A stretch of 64,000 nt of DNA from Priestia taiwanensis (GTDB lineage Bacteria > Bacillota > Bacilli > Bacillales > Bacillaceae_G): NCBI RefSeq assembly GCF_014638355.1, contig NZ_BMFK01000002.1:478868-542867 (forward strand), written 5' to 3'. A program made the position numbers and the translations under genes. Each line of letters starts with the position of its first letter. The stretch's first letter is position 1. Shown piece after piece: positions 19,368 to 27,839 of this stretch. Under the pieces are notes generated by a model. The model was not told where the DNA came from and made no database searches. It saw nothing but the letters and a program-made list of their open reading frames with translations.

Positions 19368-20785
19368 TTCAACACCTCCATTAATGCTTTCGCTTTATTT
19401 ACTGTTTCTTCAAATTCTTGTTGTGGAATAGAATCATATACAATACCTGCCCCAGCTTGAACATATGCACAATTATCCTTTGCAACGATTGTTCGGATCG
19501 CTAACGCCATATCCATATCACCTGTGTATGAAATGTAACCGACTGTACCTGCATATATATGGCGGCGGATAGTTTCTAACTCATCGATAATTTGCATCGC
19601 CCGTATTTTCGGTGCCCCTGATACAGTCCCAGCTGGGAAACACCACGGTAAGGCATCGAAGCATGTCATCCCTTCTCGTAATTCTCCAACTACTTCAGAT
19701 ACGAGATGCATTACATGGGAATATTTCTCAATCTCCATGAATTTTCGTAAAGAGACAGAACCAATTTCACTGACAAAACCAAGATCATTTCGTCCTAAGT
19801 CCACTAACATCAAATGCTCTGCCCGTTCTTTCTCATTCAGAAGTAATTCACGTGCTACTTCTTCATCCTGCTTCTTTGTTGCCCCTCTTGGTCTCGTTCC
19901 AGCAATTGGATTCGTTGTAACAATCTTCTCCTTCACACTCATCACACTTTCCGGGGATGAACCAATTACTTGATAGCTTCCGAAATCAACATAGTACATA
20001 TAAGGAGACGGGTTGCTAATGCGGAGTTTTCGATACAAGTCAAACGTATCGCCATGAAATTTAGTTTCGAAACGTTGTGATAACACAACTTGAAAAATAT
20101 CTCCGTCACGAATATATTGCTTTGCCCTCTCCACTAATTCCATATACTCTTCTTTCTCCATATTCGTTGTTACGACTCCATCCACTTGTACACTGATTGC
20201 ACGTGGCTGACTTGTTGCATATAATTCCGATTCAATCTTTAATAATTGTTGTGTAATTTCTTCATAGGACGCTACATCATCCTTACGATACAAATATACA
20301 ACCGATGCCTTTTGCAATTCGTGATCAAAAACAACAACAATCTGATACACCATCATGTGAGCTTCTGATATATGCAAGTCATCCTCTATTCCCTCGCCGA
20401 TGGTTTCATATTGTCGGACAACATCATAACCAATATACCCAACTGCCCCACCAATAAAGGGAAGATCTGTCTCTACTTCCACGGCACGTATCACTTCCTG
20501 AAGTACATCTAGCATTTTCCCTTTTCTTGTTGTACCTTTCTTTCCTTCATGTACCTCAATAATCCCTTTTTTACTAATAACCTCCACTGATGGATTCATT
20601 CCAATGAATGAATAACGTCCTTTCTCTTCTTTCTTTAAAGAACTTTCTAAGAGAAACTTCTTTGTCCCAGACAATCGATAATACATCCCAATTGGTGTTA
20701 ACTCATCTCCAGCTATATCACGTATTACTAAAAAATCTTTCTTCGCTTCTTTCAATTCCATAAACTGTTCTTTCGTTATATTCAT
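19364..20785 (-). CDS. trpE: Anthranilate synthase component I
   Basis: Makes anthranilate from chorismate with ammonia from TrpG; first committed step to tryptophan. 473 aa. The N-terminal LLESS segment is the tryptophan feedback site. The chorismate domain carries [27 protein letters not shown] and [13 protein letters not shown]. The frame is open back to 20899, through the T-box. I place the start at ATG 20785 (MNITKEQF), because GGGGG is 6 nt upstream; an ATG at 20791 is too close to it. Transcription is gated by two T-boxes. Confidence 0.96.
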   Translation of the reverse strand: MNITKEQFMELKEAKKDFLVIRDIAGDELTPIGMYYRLSGTKKFLLESSLKKEEKGRYSFIGMNPSVEVISKKGIIEVHEGKKGTTRKGKMLDVLQEVIRAVEVETDLPFIGGAVGYIGYDVVRQYETIGEGIEDDLHISEAHMMVYQIVVVFDHELQKASVVYLYRKDDVASYEEITQQLLKIESELYATSQPRAISVQVDGVVTTNMEKEEYMELVERAKQYIRDGDIFQVVLSQRFETKFHGDTFDLYRKLRISNPSPYMYYVDFGSYQVIGSSPESVMSVKEKIVTTNPIAGTRPRGATKKQDEEVARELLLNEKERAEHLMLVDLGRNDLGFVSEIGSVSLRKFMEIEKYSHVMHLVSEVVGELREGMTCFDALPWCFPAGTVSGAPKIRAMQIIDELETIRRHIYAGTVGYISYTGDMDMALAIRTIVAKDNCAYVQAGAGIVYDSIPQQEFEETVNKAKALMEVLK

Positions 20786-20810
20786 CTTCATCCCCCACTT
20801 TTTAGACAAT

Positions 20811-21060
20811 AAAAAAAGTCCCCTACACGCACAATACATGCGTATAGAGGACGATAAATTAATTTTACCGCGGTACCACCTCAATTGGAGTAATCCCACT
20901 TTTCAGGTACAATCATACCCTATCTCTATAACGGGAGAACCCGTGCTTACCTACTTATAATTCGGTACGCCTCTCATAAGCCCATTCCATATCATTTATC
21001 ATACCGGTTCCCACCATCCCGGCTCTCTGCTATGCATCAACAATATGTACTCTTCTTATT
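20811..21060 (-). promoter_or_regulatory. Proximal Trp T-box leader of the trp operon
   Basis: T-box core AGGTGGTACCGCGG is at 20867-20882 and the terminator hairpin with TTTTTTT at 20811-20853. The likely specifier is TGG at 20984-20982, in GGAATGGGC. Stem I arms occupy roughly 20900-21055. It is the second of two T-boxes in series and sits next to trpE. Confidence 0.93.
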
Positions 21061-21084
21061 CAACGATTTCACTATTTTTCCATA

Positions 21085-21336
21085 CAAAAAGGGAGTTCTA
21101 TCCTATTAAAAAGGACGAGAACTCCCGCGGTGCCACCTTCATTAGTTACATAACGTAACTCACTTTCTCTCCTGTAACGAGGAGATGAATCGTCTTAACC
21201 TACTCTACTTTCATTCGGCTAAGAAGCTCCGAAGTCCATTCCATATTCGCTCTTACTGATTCGCACCAACCACCAGCTCTCTAAAAAGAACATAATATGT
21301 ACTACTCTTCATCAACGCTTACGCAATCATATGATT
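21085..21336 (-). promoter_or_regulatory. Distal Trp T-box leader of the trp operon
   Basis: T-box core AAGGTGGCACCGCGG is at 21125-21139. The terminator GGGAGTTCTcgTCCT/AGGAtAGAACTCCC with a T-run is at 21085-21125. The likely specifier is TGG at 21238-21236, in GGAATGGAC. It is the first T-box met by polymerase, so both must read uncharged tRNA-Trp for full expression. Tandem Trp T-boxes are known in the B. cereus group. Confidence 0.93.
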
Positions 21337-21342
21337 AGACAT

Positions 21343-21371
21343 AGTGTATGCGATAAGAATATCTATGTCAA
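21343..21371 (-). promoter_or_regulatory. Promoter of the trp operon
   Basis: TTGACA at 21371-21366 and TACACT at 21348-21343 with a 17-bp spacer, a strong sigma-A promoter. It begins only 15 bp beyond the stop codon of the upstream SASP-like gene. Confidence 0.85.
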
Positions 21372-21386
21372 TGTTTTTCTGATTTT

Positions 21387-21536
21387 TCAATAATTCTTCT
21401 GTGCACGTTGTGGCTGCCCTTTTTTCAAGTTTGCCTTTTTCGCTTCTTTAATCACATTTAACTCGCCTGCAAACTCTGAAATATAGGCATTCTTCGTTTT
21501 TTGTTCTGGATTGTTTTGATTAGAACGTGTCGCCAT
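21387..21536 (-). CDS. Small spore protein-like gene (gamma-type SASP-like, 49 aa)
   Basis: A 49-aa, very polar Lys/Gln/Asn-rich protein beginning MATRSNQNNPEQ. The stretch SEFAGELNVIKEAKKAN resembles the repeat of gamma-type small acid-soluble spore proteins (TEFATETNVQAVKQAN). SASPs store amino acids and bind DNA in spores; here this is an inference from a short match. ATG at 21536 has GGAGGT 6 nt upstream. It follows ytzC by 14 bp on the same strand, so the two probably form an operon. No terminator separates it from the trp promoter. Confidence 0.7.
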   Translation of the reverse strand: MATRSNQNNPEQKTKNAYISEFAGELNVIKEAKKANLKKGQPQRAQKNY

Positions 21537-21550
21537 TTGCTTACCTCCAA

Positions 21551-21814
21551 TTAATGTGGTGTGATAATCATTTCATTTTGAAGTTGCTGCAGTTGTAGGC
21601 GTTTTCGATATAACTCATCCTTCTGCTCAGAAACAGCTAATCGCTCTAATTTCTCAACCTCCAGCGTAGCCGTTTCCAATAATTGCTGTGCTTGCGAATA
21701 CTCAATACCGTTATACGATTCTTGCAATCGGCCAATATCTAACTGCTCTTTCGCTAAATCCATTGCTTCTTGTGCCATCGATAACGTTTCTTGAATAGCA
21801 GAACGGTCACCCAT
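21551..21814 (-). CDS. ytzC: YtzC family protein (DUF2524)
   Basis: 87-aa helical protein of the DUF2524/YtzC family, function unknown. The Gln/Leu/Glu pattern predicts two coiled helices. The C-terminal ELYRKRLQLQQLQNEMI is close to B. subtilis YtzC, whose gene also lies beside ytqA. The frame is open back to 21934, but MGDRSAIQ at 21814 is preceded by AAGGAGGAA, which sets the start. A 42-bp perfect palindrome lies 25 bp upstream of the start codon. Confidence 0.85.
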   Translation of the reverse strand: MGDRSAIQETLSMAQEAMDLAKEQLDIGRLQESYNGIEYSQAQQLLETATLEVEKLERLAVSEQKDELYRKRLQLQQLQNEMIITPH

Positions 21815-21839
21815 CTTACAATTCCTCCTTCGCAATTCA

Positions 21840-21881
21840 CATAATAAAGGTAGAAGAAATATTTCTTCTACCTTTATTATG
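21840..21881. repeat. 42-bp perfect palindrome in the ytzC-ytqA intergenic region
   Basis: Two 21-nt arms (21840-21860 and 21861-21881) are exact reverse complements with no loop. The sequence is AT-rich with a central AGAAGAAAT/ATTTCTTCT. No T-run follows on either strand, so it is not a standard terminator. It lies in the 5' leader of ytzC and upstream of the ytqA promoter. Confidence 0.9.
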
Positions 21882-21913
21882 TTCAAGAATAGAAGGGCTA
21901 TAACTTTTTCCCG

Positions 21914-21942
21914 TTGGAATTGGTACCATATCATGCTACAAT
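21914..21942 (+). promoter_or_regulatory. Promoter of ytqA-ytqB
   Basis: TTGGAA at 21914-21919 and TACAAT at 21937-21942 with a 17-bp spacer. A TGC just before the -10 makes it an extended -10 promoter. Confidence 0.75.
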
Positions 21943-22006
21943 GCAGACTGTATAGCCTACGAGAAGAAGAGGTAAATTAATCACCACAAATAAGGAGGTG
22001 CTTGTC

Positions 22007-22969
22007 GTGACACAAGCAAACCCATTTCCATACGCACAAGATAATAAACGTTACCATACATGGAACTACCATTTACGTGGACAATTTGGTCATAAAGTAT
22101 TTAAAGTAGCTATTGATGCTGGCTTCGATTGCCCAAACCGAGATGGTACAGTAGCATTTGGAGGTTGTACATTTTGTTCAGCATCAGGATCTGGTGATTT
22201 CGCCGGAGACCGTGCTGAAGATGTTGTAACGCAATTCCATAAAATTAAAGATAAAATGCACACAAAATGGAAAGATGGCAAATATTTGGGCTACTTCCAG
22301 GCATATACGAATACACACGCACCAGTAGAAGTATTAAAGCAAACATTTGAGCCAATTTTAGAACAAGAAGGGGTCGTTGGTCTTTCCATCGCAACTCGTC
22401 CTGACTGTTTACCCGATGACGTGGTCGAATACCTAGCTGACTTGAACAAACGTACGTATTTATGGGTAGAAATGGGGTTACAAACTATCCATCAGAAGAC
22501 AGCCGACATTATTAACCGTGCGCACGATTACGCAACGTATGTAGAGGGTGTCGCGAAATTACGCAAACACAATATTCGTGTATGTTCTCATGTTATTAAT
22601 GGGCTACCACTTGAAACACCAGAAATGATGATGGAAACAGTTCGTGAAGTCGCAAAACTGGATATTCAAGGAATCAAAATTCACTTGCTACATTTATTAA
22701 AAGGAACAGCAATGGTGAAACAATATGAAAAAGGAATGGTAGAATTCCTTGCCCTTGATGACTATGTTAACTTAGTATGCGATCAATTAGAGCTTTTATC
22801 ACCTGAAATTATCGTTCATCGTATTACAGGTGACGGGCCGGCAGATTTAATGATTGGCCCAATGTGGAGCTTACGTAAATGGAACGTATTAAATGCTATT
22901 GACGATGAGTTAAAACATCGCGATAGCTATCAAGGAAAATTCGCTGTGAAAAGAGAGAGCACACGATGA
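22007..22969 (+). CDS. ytqA: Radical SAM protein, YtqA/TIGR01212 family
   Basis: Radical SAM protein of 320 aa of the TIGR01212 (YtqA/YhcC) family. The 4Fe-4S site is the family form CPNRDGTVAFGGCTFC. Other conserved parts are SIATRPDCLPD, WVEMGLQT and CSHVINGLPLET. The reaction is not established for this family to my knowledge. I take GTG 22007 (TQANPFPY) as start because AAGGAGGTG is placed 6 nt before it; the frame opens at 21998, inside that ribosome site. It overlaps ytqB by 4 bp, so the two are co-translated, as in B. subtilis. Confidence 0.92.
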   Translation: MTQANPFPYAQDNKRYHTWNYHLRGQFGHKVFKVAIDAGFDCPNRDGTVAFGGCTFCSASGSGDFAGDRAEDVVTQFHKIKDKMHTKWKDGKYLGYFQAYTNTHAPVEVLKQTFEPILEQEGVVGLSIATRPDCLPDDVVEYLADLNKRTYLWVEMGLQTIHQKTADIINRAHDYATYVEGVAKLRKHNIRVCSHVINGLPLETPEMMMETVREVAKLDIQGIKIHLLHLLKGTAMVKQYEKGMVEFLALDDYVNLVCDQLELLSPEIIVHRITGDGPADLMIGPMWSLRKWNVLNAIDDELKHRDSYQGKFAVKRESTR

Positions 22970-23538
22970 AACTAGAACGTATTTTACCTTTTGCTAGAAC
23001 CATTCTACAAAAGGCTATTTCAGAGGGAAATGTTGCTGTTGATGCAACGATGGGGAACGGGCACGATACGCACTTCTTAGCGGAATTAGTCGGAGAAAGC
23101 GGACATGTCTTTGCGTACGACATTCAACAGGAAGCAATAACGAATACAACTATACGCCTACAAGAACATCATGTATTGGAGCGTACGACGCTACTTCATG
23201 AAAGTCATGCAAAGGTTGCTGAGACAATTCCAGCACATTTACATGGGAACATAACAGCTGCGATTTTCAACCTTGGTTACTTACCTGGTGGCGATAAACA
23301 TATTACTACAGCTGCTAATTCTACGATTGAAGCCATTGAAAAGTTACTAGAAATCATGGCCTTCGAAGGTATAATTGTACTTGTTATTTATCATGGTCAT
23401 CCAGAAGGACAAGTAGAGCGTGATGAACTGTTGCATTATGTACAAGCCATTCCACAAGAGAAGGCACACATTTTGCAATACCAATTTATAAACCAAGTAA
23501 ATAACCCGCCATTTATTGTGGCAATTGAAAAAAGGTAG
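22966..23538 (+). CDS. ytqB: Class I SAM-dependent methyltransferase, YtqB family
   Basis: 190-aa Rossmann-fold methyltransferase of the rRNA-methylase (YtqB) family. Motif I is VAVDATMGNGHDTHFLAEL, the acidic strand end is VFAYDIQQEAI and the NLGYLPGG motif lies where the catalytic NPPY-like loop sits. The substrate is likely an RNA, with B. subtilis YtqB structurally characterised as a methyltransferase. It is coupled to ytqA by a 4-bp overlap. The terminator stem overlaps its stop codon. Confidence 0.9.
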   Translation: MKLERILPFARTILQKAISEGNVAVDATMGNGHDTHFLAELVGESGHVFAYDIQQEAITNTTIRLQEHHVLERTTLLHESHAKVAETIPAHLHGNITAAIFNLGYLPGGDKHITTAANSTIEAIEKLLEIMAFEGIIVLVIYHGHPEGQVERDELLHYVQAIPQEKAHILQYQFINQVNNPPFIVAIEKR

Positions 23539-23559
23539 GAGCCACTCCTACCTTTCTTT
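23527..23559. terminator. Bidirectional terminator between ytqB and ytpB
   Basis: Perfect 11-bp stem AAAGGTAGGAG/CTCCTACCTTT (23531-23541 with 23545-23555) with a 3-nt loop. T-rich tails lie on both strands: TCTTTG on plus and TTTTTTC on minus. It serves both convergent genes. Confidence 0.88.
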
Positions 23560-23560
23560 G

Positions 23561-24622
23561 TTATGTCCCGCTCACTTTTCGGTACACTTTCCCGTTCCAA
23601 TAAAAGAAACGTGACGTCAAACCACCGCATTTCACTAATTCCTTTGCCATGCGACGTACATCCTTCTGTTTCTTAATTTTTCGGTCAGATAAATAAATAC
23701 CAAGCAAACCTCTGTGGATTAAGCGATGAAACTTCTCATGTGGGATTTGTGCGAGATGTGCATCTGCTTCGCTAATAAAATATTTCAAACGCATCATTAA
23801 TTCTTGTTGATCTTCATAATACGAACAGAAATTTAAGTCTCCACCAATTTTATCTTCCTCTTGATCAATGAAATAATCGAGTAAGATATGTAACCCTTGT
23901 ACATAAGGGAAGTAACTTTTTCGAATGTTATCAATTTGCTGCTGCTCTAGTGTCTCACCATATGCATAGGCCACTAAACAAAATACCCCTAACGTAGAAC
24001 CAGAACAAGCTGAAAACTCATACCATTCCATTGGAGGCACATTTTGTTGATGTTCAGAAAACCAATTTTTCAATCTTGGTTCCCTCTCTTCTATCGTTAC
24101 ATGCTTATGTACTTGTAAATCGCAATAATAGCTAGATAATTCCCGCAACACAGGGGCAATTTTATCGTAGTGCTTCGCTTTTTTCAACGCTTTCTGGCAT
24201 GTATATACCAATTCTTGCAAATAACCACCGTCTAGTTGTTCATCTCGGAAACGATAGTAATTCACCGATTTATTTTGACCTTGAAGTGCATGTAACATTG
24301 CTTCGTGCAGTGCAGCAAAATCATTTGGATCAAGCGATGTACTTCGATCACATAGATTATCTAAATAGTCACTAATTGTTTGATATGCAACGATAAAACG
24401 GATACACGTTGCACTCTCTTTTTCAGCTAACAATGCTAAAATACCGCCCCCTTCGCAGTGGAATGCTTTCTGTTCTAGACTAGCTAATGCTTGATTTCGT
24501 AACTCTTCATTCGGTATTTGTTCTGCACGTTTCTTCCAATATGCTAGTTCTTCATGCACATTTGGAAGAACATTGCTGTAGACTTTTTTCATTAATGAAA
24601 GTGGTGTTGTTGGAACATTCAT
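23561..24622 (-). CDS. ytpB: Tetraprenyl-beta-curcumene synthase (YtpB family, DUF2600)
   Basis: 353-aa, mostly helical DUF2600 protein similar to B. subtilis YtpB. YtpB cyclises C35 heptaprenyl diphosphate to tetraprenyl-beta-curcumene, the precursor of the spore terpenoid sporulenol. A candidate Mg2+-binding stretch is DYLDNLCDRSTSLDPNDF; a second acidic region is LDYFIDQEEDKIGGDLNF. ATG at 24622 begins MNVPTTPLSL. It stands alone on the minus strand between ytqB and ytoA, the same order as B. subtilis. No sporulenol cyclase (sqhC) is in this window. Confidence 0.88.
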   Translation of the reverse strand: MNVPTTPLSLMKKVYSNVLPNVHEELAYWKKRAEQIPNEELRNQALASLEQKAFHCEGGGILALLAEKESATCIRFIVAYQTISDYLDNLCDRSTSLDPNDFAALHEAMLHALQGQNKSVNYYRFRDEQLDGGYLQELVYTCQKALKKAKHYDKIAPVLRELSSYYCDLQVHKHVTIEEREPRLKNWFSEHQQNVPPMEWYEFSACSGSTLGVFCLVAYAYGETLEQQQIDNIRKSYFPYVQGLHILLDYFIDQEEDKIGGDLNFCSYYEDQQELMMRLKYFISEADAHLAQIPHEKFHRLIHRGLLGIYLSDRKIKKQKDVRRMAKELVKCGGLTSRFFYWNGKVYRKVSGT

Positions 24623-24744
24623 TCAGTGCACCTCATTTTTTCGTCGTTTTGCTTATTTTTTTCCTTATTGTCGCAAATATCCCCTATTTTTGAAAGGTCC
24701 ATCTTTCCTATGATAACATTAGTCATATACAGGAGGTGATTTCA

Positions 24745-25260
24745 TTGATTTATCCATATAAAGAGAAAGAACCTGTTATTTCTCCTTCTGCTTTCATTGC
24801 AGATTACGTGACAATAACAGGAGATGTCACAATTGGTGATGAGGCAAGCATTTGGTTTAATACATCTATTCGTGGTGATGTTTCTCCAACTATCATTGGA
24901 AACCGTGCGAATATCCAAGATAATTCTGTTTTACACCAAAGTCCAAATCGCCCGCTTATTATTGAAGAAGATGTCACAATTGGACACCAATGTATTCTTC
25001 ATAGTTGTCACATTGAAAAGAACTCCTTAATTGGAATGGGAAGTATCATTTTAGATGGTGCAAAAATTGAAGAAGGCGCGTATATCGGGGCTGGTAGCCT
25101 TGTACCACCAGGAAAAGTCATTCCTGCTGGTATGTTAGCATTTGGCCGCCCTGCAAAAGTAGTACGCTCTTTAACAGACGAAGATAAAAAAGACATGGTA
25201 CGTATTCGTACTGAATACGTACAAAAAGGTCAATATTATAAGTCCTTGCAAACGAAGTAA
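24745..25260 (+). CDS. ytoA: Gamma carbonic anhydrase-like hexapeptide protein YtoA
   Basis: 171-aa left-handed beta-helix protein of the gamma-carbonic anhydrase/PaaY group. Hexapeptide turns run through the whole chain (TGDVTIGDEASIW, IIGNRANIQDNS, IEEDVTIGHQ). The metal-binding His residues appear as LHQSP, GHQ and HSCHIE. Some family members are true carbonic anhydrases, others are inactive. I use TTG 24745 (IYPYKEKE), placed after AGGAGGTGA, as the start; the GTG at 24736 lies inside the ribosome site. Confidence 0.88.
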   Translation: MIYPYKEKEPVISPSAFIADYVTITGDVTIGDEASIWFNTSIRGDVSPTIIGNRANIQDNSVLHQSPNRPLIIEEDVTIGHQCILHSCHIEKNSLIGMGSIILDGAKIEEGAYIGAGSLVPPGKVIPAGMLAFGRPAKVVRSLTDEDKKDMVRIRTEYVQKGQYYKSLQTK

Positions 25261-25278
25261 ATTTCGTTTGCAAGGACT
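25241..25278. terminator. Hairpin shared by the ends of ytoA and the DUF1796 pseudogene
   Basis: A 16-bp perfect stem (25241-25256 with 25263-25278) covers the end of ytoA and the end of the convergent pseudogene. The U-tract is poor on plus and only partly T-rich on minus (TTATAATATT), so termination is likely but not certain. Confidence 0.6.
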
Positions 25279-25900
25279 ACTCCTTCAGACTAACCCCGTC
25301 TAATACTTCCTTCCATCGTTCGATATTTAATAAGTCAAACGAAAGGAAACAAACATTCTCTAAGCTTGTCCTTTCTTCATATATTGCATCACTTTGTATC
25401 CAATTCACAACAACTAATACAAAGCGTCCCTTCACTAATTTAGACAGTAACGCATGCAATTCCTCTATTTCTTCAAGATTCCCACCTTCTCGTATGAAAA
25501 GAATAGAATTACACTCCTCCATATGTTCATATAATCGCTTTATCCGACGATTGTACTTCTTCTGTACGTCGCAATACGTTTGATAATCTGGTAAATAATC
25601 ATATTGTAAACAGTCTAATGGATAATGATGTGCGATCAAAATATCATAACGTGTATCTGTGAATAACAAGTGTTTTCCTAATCCATTTACACCATCATAA
25701 CGAAGATATTCATATTCCATGAACCGTTCAAATTTACTTTGCACTAATTATGTCACAGTAGATAATTCTTTTGTTTGAATCCAATCAAAAATCCCACTGT
25801 ACTTCCGTAGTTTCAATTCATTCAATACATTCGCAACTGAACAGCGATACCCAAGACTATAAACGACACTATACACACCCTTTAGTTCTCGCGTATTCAT
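25277..25900 (-). pseudogene. DUF1796 putative cysteine peptidase, broken by an in-frame stop
   Basis: The reading frame starts at ATG 25900 (MNTRELKGVYSVVYSLGYRCS), behind GAGGAG. It runs 48 codons, meets TAA at about 25756-25754, then continues in the same frame (LVQSKFERFMEYEYLRYDG) to 25277. The two parts together have the length and content of DUF1796 papain-like proteins: the SLGYRCS segment holds the putative catalytic Cys and LFTDTRYDILIAHHYP the His. A single nonsense codon splits the protein, so it is probably inactive. The downstream part could restart at the GTG at 25744, but would lack the Cys. A 17-bp inverted repeat covers its ribosome site. Confidence 0.8.
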
Positions 25901-25952
25901 CCAATATTTTCTCCTCTCTTATTACTAACATATGAAGAGGAGAAAATATTGG
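25901..25952. repeat. 17-bp perfect inverted repeat covering the pseudogene ribosome site
   Basis: CCAATATTTTCTCCTCT (25901-25917) is the exact reverse complement of 25936-25952, with an 18-nt loop. On the minus strand the 3' arm holds the AGAGGAG ribosome site of the DUF1796 pseudogene, ending directly before its ATG. The hairpin would hide that site. Confidence 0.85.
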
Positions 25953-25970
25953 ACAAGGCATCTATGCAAT

Positions 25971-26003
25971 AAAAAAAGAATCAACACAATGTTGATTCTT
26001 TTT
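25971..26003 (-). terminator. metK terminator
   Basis: 14-bp stem AAAAAGAATCAACA/TGTTGATTCTTTTT with a 3-nt loop, 8 bp after the metK stop, T-rich on both sides. Confidence 0.9.
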
Positions 26004-26011
26004 CATATCTT

Positions 26012-27211
26012 TTATAAACCAGCGCCAGCTTTTAATGCTGCAGCTTTATCTGTACGCTCCCAAGGTACATCTAAATCTGTACGACCGAAGTGACCGTAAG
26101 CAGCTGTTTGTTTGTAAATTGGGCGACGTAAGTCTAACATCTTAATGATACCAGCTGGGCGTAAGTCGAAGTTGTTACGTACTAATTCTACTAATACATC
26201 TTCTGATACTTTGCCTGTGCCAAATGTATCTACTGCAATCGAAACTGGTTGTGCAACACCGATTGCGTATGCTAATTGTACTTCTGCTTTCTCAGCTAAG
26301 CCAGCAGCAACAATGTTTTTCGCTACGTAGCGAGCTGCGTATGCTGCAGAACGGTCTACTTTTGTAGCATCTTTACCAGAGAATGCACCGCCACCGTGAC
26401 GAGCATATCCACCGTAAGTATCTACAATAATTTTGCGTCCTGTTAATCCTGCATCACCTTGTGGTCCACCGATTACGAAACGACCAGTTGGGTTAATGAA
26501 GTATTTTGTATTTTCATCAATTAATTCCGCTGGAACAATTGGGCTAATAACTTGTGCTTTTAAGTCAGCTTCAATTTGAGCATGCTCAACTTCTGGAGCA
26601 TGTTGTGTTGAAATAACGATTGTATCGATACGAACTGGCTTATCGTTCTCATCATATTCAACTGTTACTTGTGTTTTTCCATCTGGACGTAAGTAAGCTA
26701 ATGTTTCATTCTTACGTACTTCTGTTAAACGACGTGCTAATTTATGAGCTAATGAAATTGGGAGTGGCATTAACTCAGTTGTTTCATTACATGCAAAACC
26801 GAACATTAAACCTTGGTCCCCAGCACCAATTGCTTCGATTTCAGCGTCACTCATTTGTCCTTCACGAGCTTCTAACGCTTGGTCAACACCCATTGCGATG
26901 TCTGCTGATTGCTCATCGATAGATGTTAATACTGAACACGTTTCCGCATCAAATCCATACTTCGCACGTACATAACCAATCTCACGAACTGTATCGCGAA
27001 CGATTTTCGGAATATCTACATACGTAGAAGTAGTAATTTCCCCTGCTACTAACACTAATCCTGTTGTTACAGTAGTTTCACACGCTACACGTGCATTCGG
27101 ATCATTTGTTAAAATAGCATCTAAAATAGAATCAGAAATCTGGTCACAGATTTTATCTGGATGTCCCTCTGTTACTGACTCTGAAGTGAATAAACGACGT
27201 TTGTTTGTCAT
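26012..27211 (-). CDS. metK: S-adenosylmethionine synthetase
   Basis: Makes SAM from methionine and ATP, the methyl donor for the cell. 399 aa, standard length. The N-terminal [12 protein letters not shown] holds catalytic His and Asp residues; [10 protein letters not shown] is the ATP-binding hexapeptide loop; GGGAFSGKD is the phosphate loop. ATG at 27211 follows AGAGGAGGAAGG. Expression is controlled by the SAM-I riboswitch upstream, which closes when SAM is high. Divergent from pckA, the conserved Bacillus arrangement. Confidence 0.98.
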   Translation of the reverse strand: MTNKRRLFTSESVTEGHPDKICDQISDSILDAILTNDPNARVACETTVTTGLVLVAGEITTSTYVDIPKIVRDTVREIGYVRAKYGFDAETCSVLTSIDEQSADIAMGVDQALEAREGQMSDAEIEAIGAGDQGLMFGFACNETTELMPLPISLAHKLARRLTEVRKNETLAYLRPDGKTQVTVEYDENDKPVRIDTIVISTQHAPEVEHAQIEADLKAQVISPIVPAELIDENTKYFINPTGRFVIGGPQGDAGLTGRKIIVDTYGGYARHGGGAFSGKDATKVDRSAAYAARYVAKNIVAAGLAEKAEVQLAYAIGVAQPVSIAVDTFGTGKVSEDVLVELVRNNFDLRPAGIIKMLDLRRPIYKQTAAYGHFGRTDLDVPWERTDKAAALKAGAGL

Positions 27212-27305
27212 TATCCTTCCTCCTCTGTTTTCACAAAATTATTTGATACGGAACTCTTCCCAAACGTATGATGAGTACAACGTTCTATTTTAACCGAAAG
27301 AAAAT

Positions 27306-27491
27306 AAAAAACCTCTCCTGCATTTATATGAGGAAAGGTTGGAATGGTTCTTTTGCCTTTCACTCTTATCGTCCAAGGCAATATAGCCTTGCATCAGTTT
27401 AGCACCTTTTCATTGTCTGCAATTCTAATAGACAAGACGGTTGCTGGGTTTCATAGGGTCTGCGTCCCTCCACCAGCTCAGGATAAGAGAG
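27306..27491 (-). promoter_or_regulatory. SAM-I riboswitch (S-box) of metK
   Basis: On the minus strand the P1 arms CTCTTATC/GATAAGAG pair at 27489-27482 and 27370-27363. The core GGTGGAGGGAC, GAAACCCAGCAACC and AAGGTGCTAA are all present in order. A terminator CCTTTCCT/AGGAGAGG with TTTTTT follows at 27306-27338. High SAM should stabilise the aptamer and let the terminator form. Confidence 0.96.
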
Positions 27492-27507
27492 TATCCGTTC
27501 AGCAGTT

Positions 27508-27537
27508 ATCATAGTATATTTTTCATAAAGTTGTCAA
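27508..27537 (-). promoter_or_regulatory. Promoter of metK
   Basis: TTGACA at 27537-27532 and TATGAT at 27513-27508 with an 18-bp spacer, just ahead of the SAM riboswitch. Confidence 0.8.
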
Positions 27538-27839
27538 TACTCTTCTTTTTTTTGTTTATTTTCCTATAAATTGTATTTTCCTCATCTACTGTAGACGTTA
27601 TAATCATTATCTTTTGTACAAGACAAAGAAAACCCTTACAATAAAAGTAATCTTCACATTATAATCAAAATATTATATACTATTTATATAAATGTGATAT
27701 ACTATTAGGGAAATGTGACATATATATAGTATTACTTTACTTAGTAACTATTTTCTTCCCGCCATGATTGTTTCATGGCATAAGTAAAACATCCACGTGA
27801 AAAAATTTTTTAAACTATATGAAAAAGGATGGTATGAAA
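27538..27839. other. pckA upstream region
   Basis: 302 bp of AT-rich DNA between the metK promoter and pckA. It holds several near-repeats of ATATACTATT (around 27672 and 27697) and a 7-bp hairpin GCCATGA/TCATGGC (27761-27767 with 27773-27779) in the likely leader. The family is repressed by CcpN on glucose in B. subtilis; I could not identify a CcpN site or a clear -35/-10 pair. Confidence 0.4.

Noticed and set aside
20786..20899. N-terminal extension of TrpE
   Set aside because: It translates the proximal T-box; ATG 20785 has GGGGG at the right distance.
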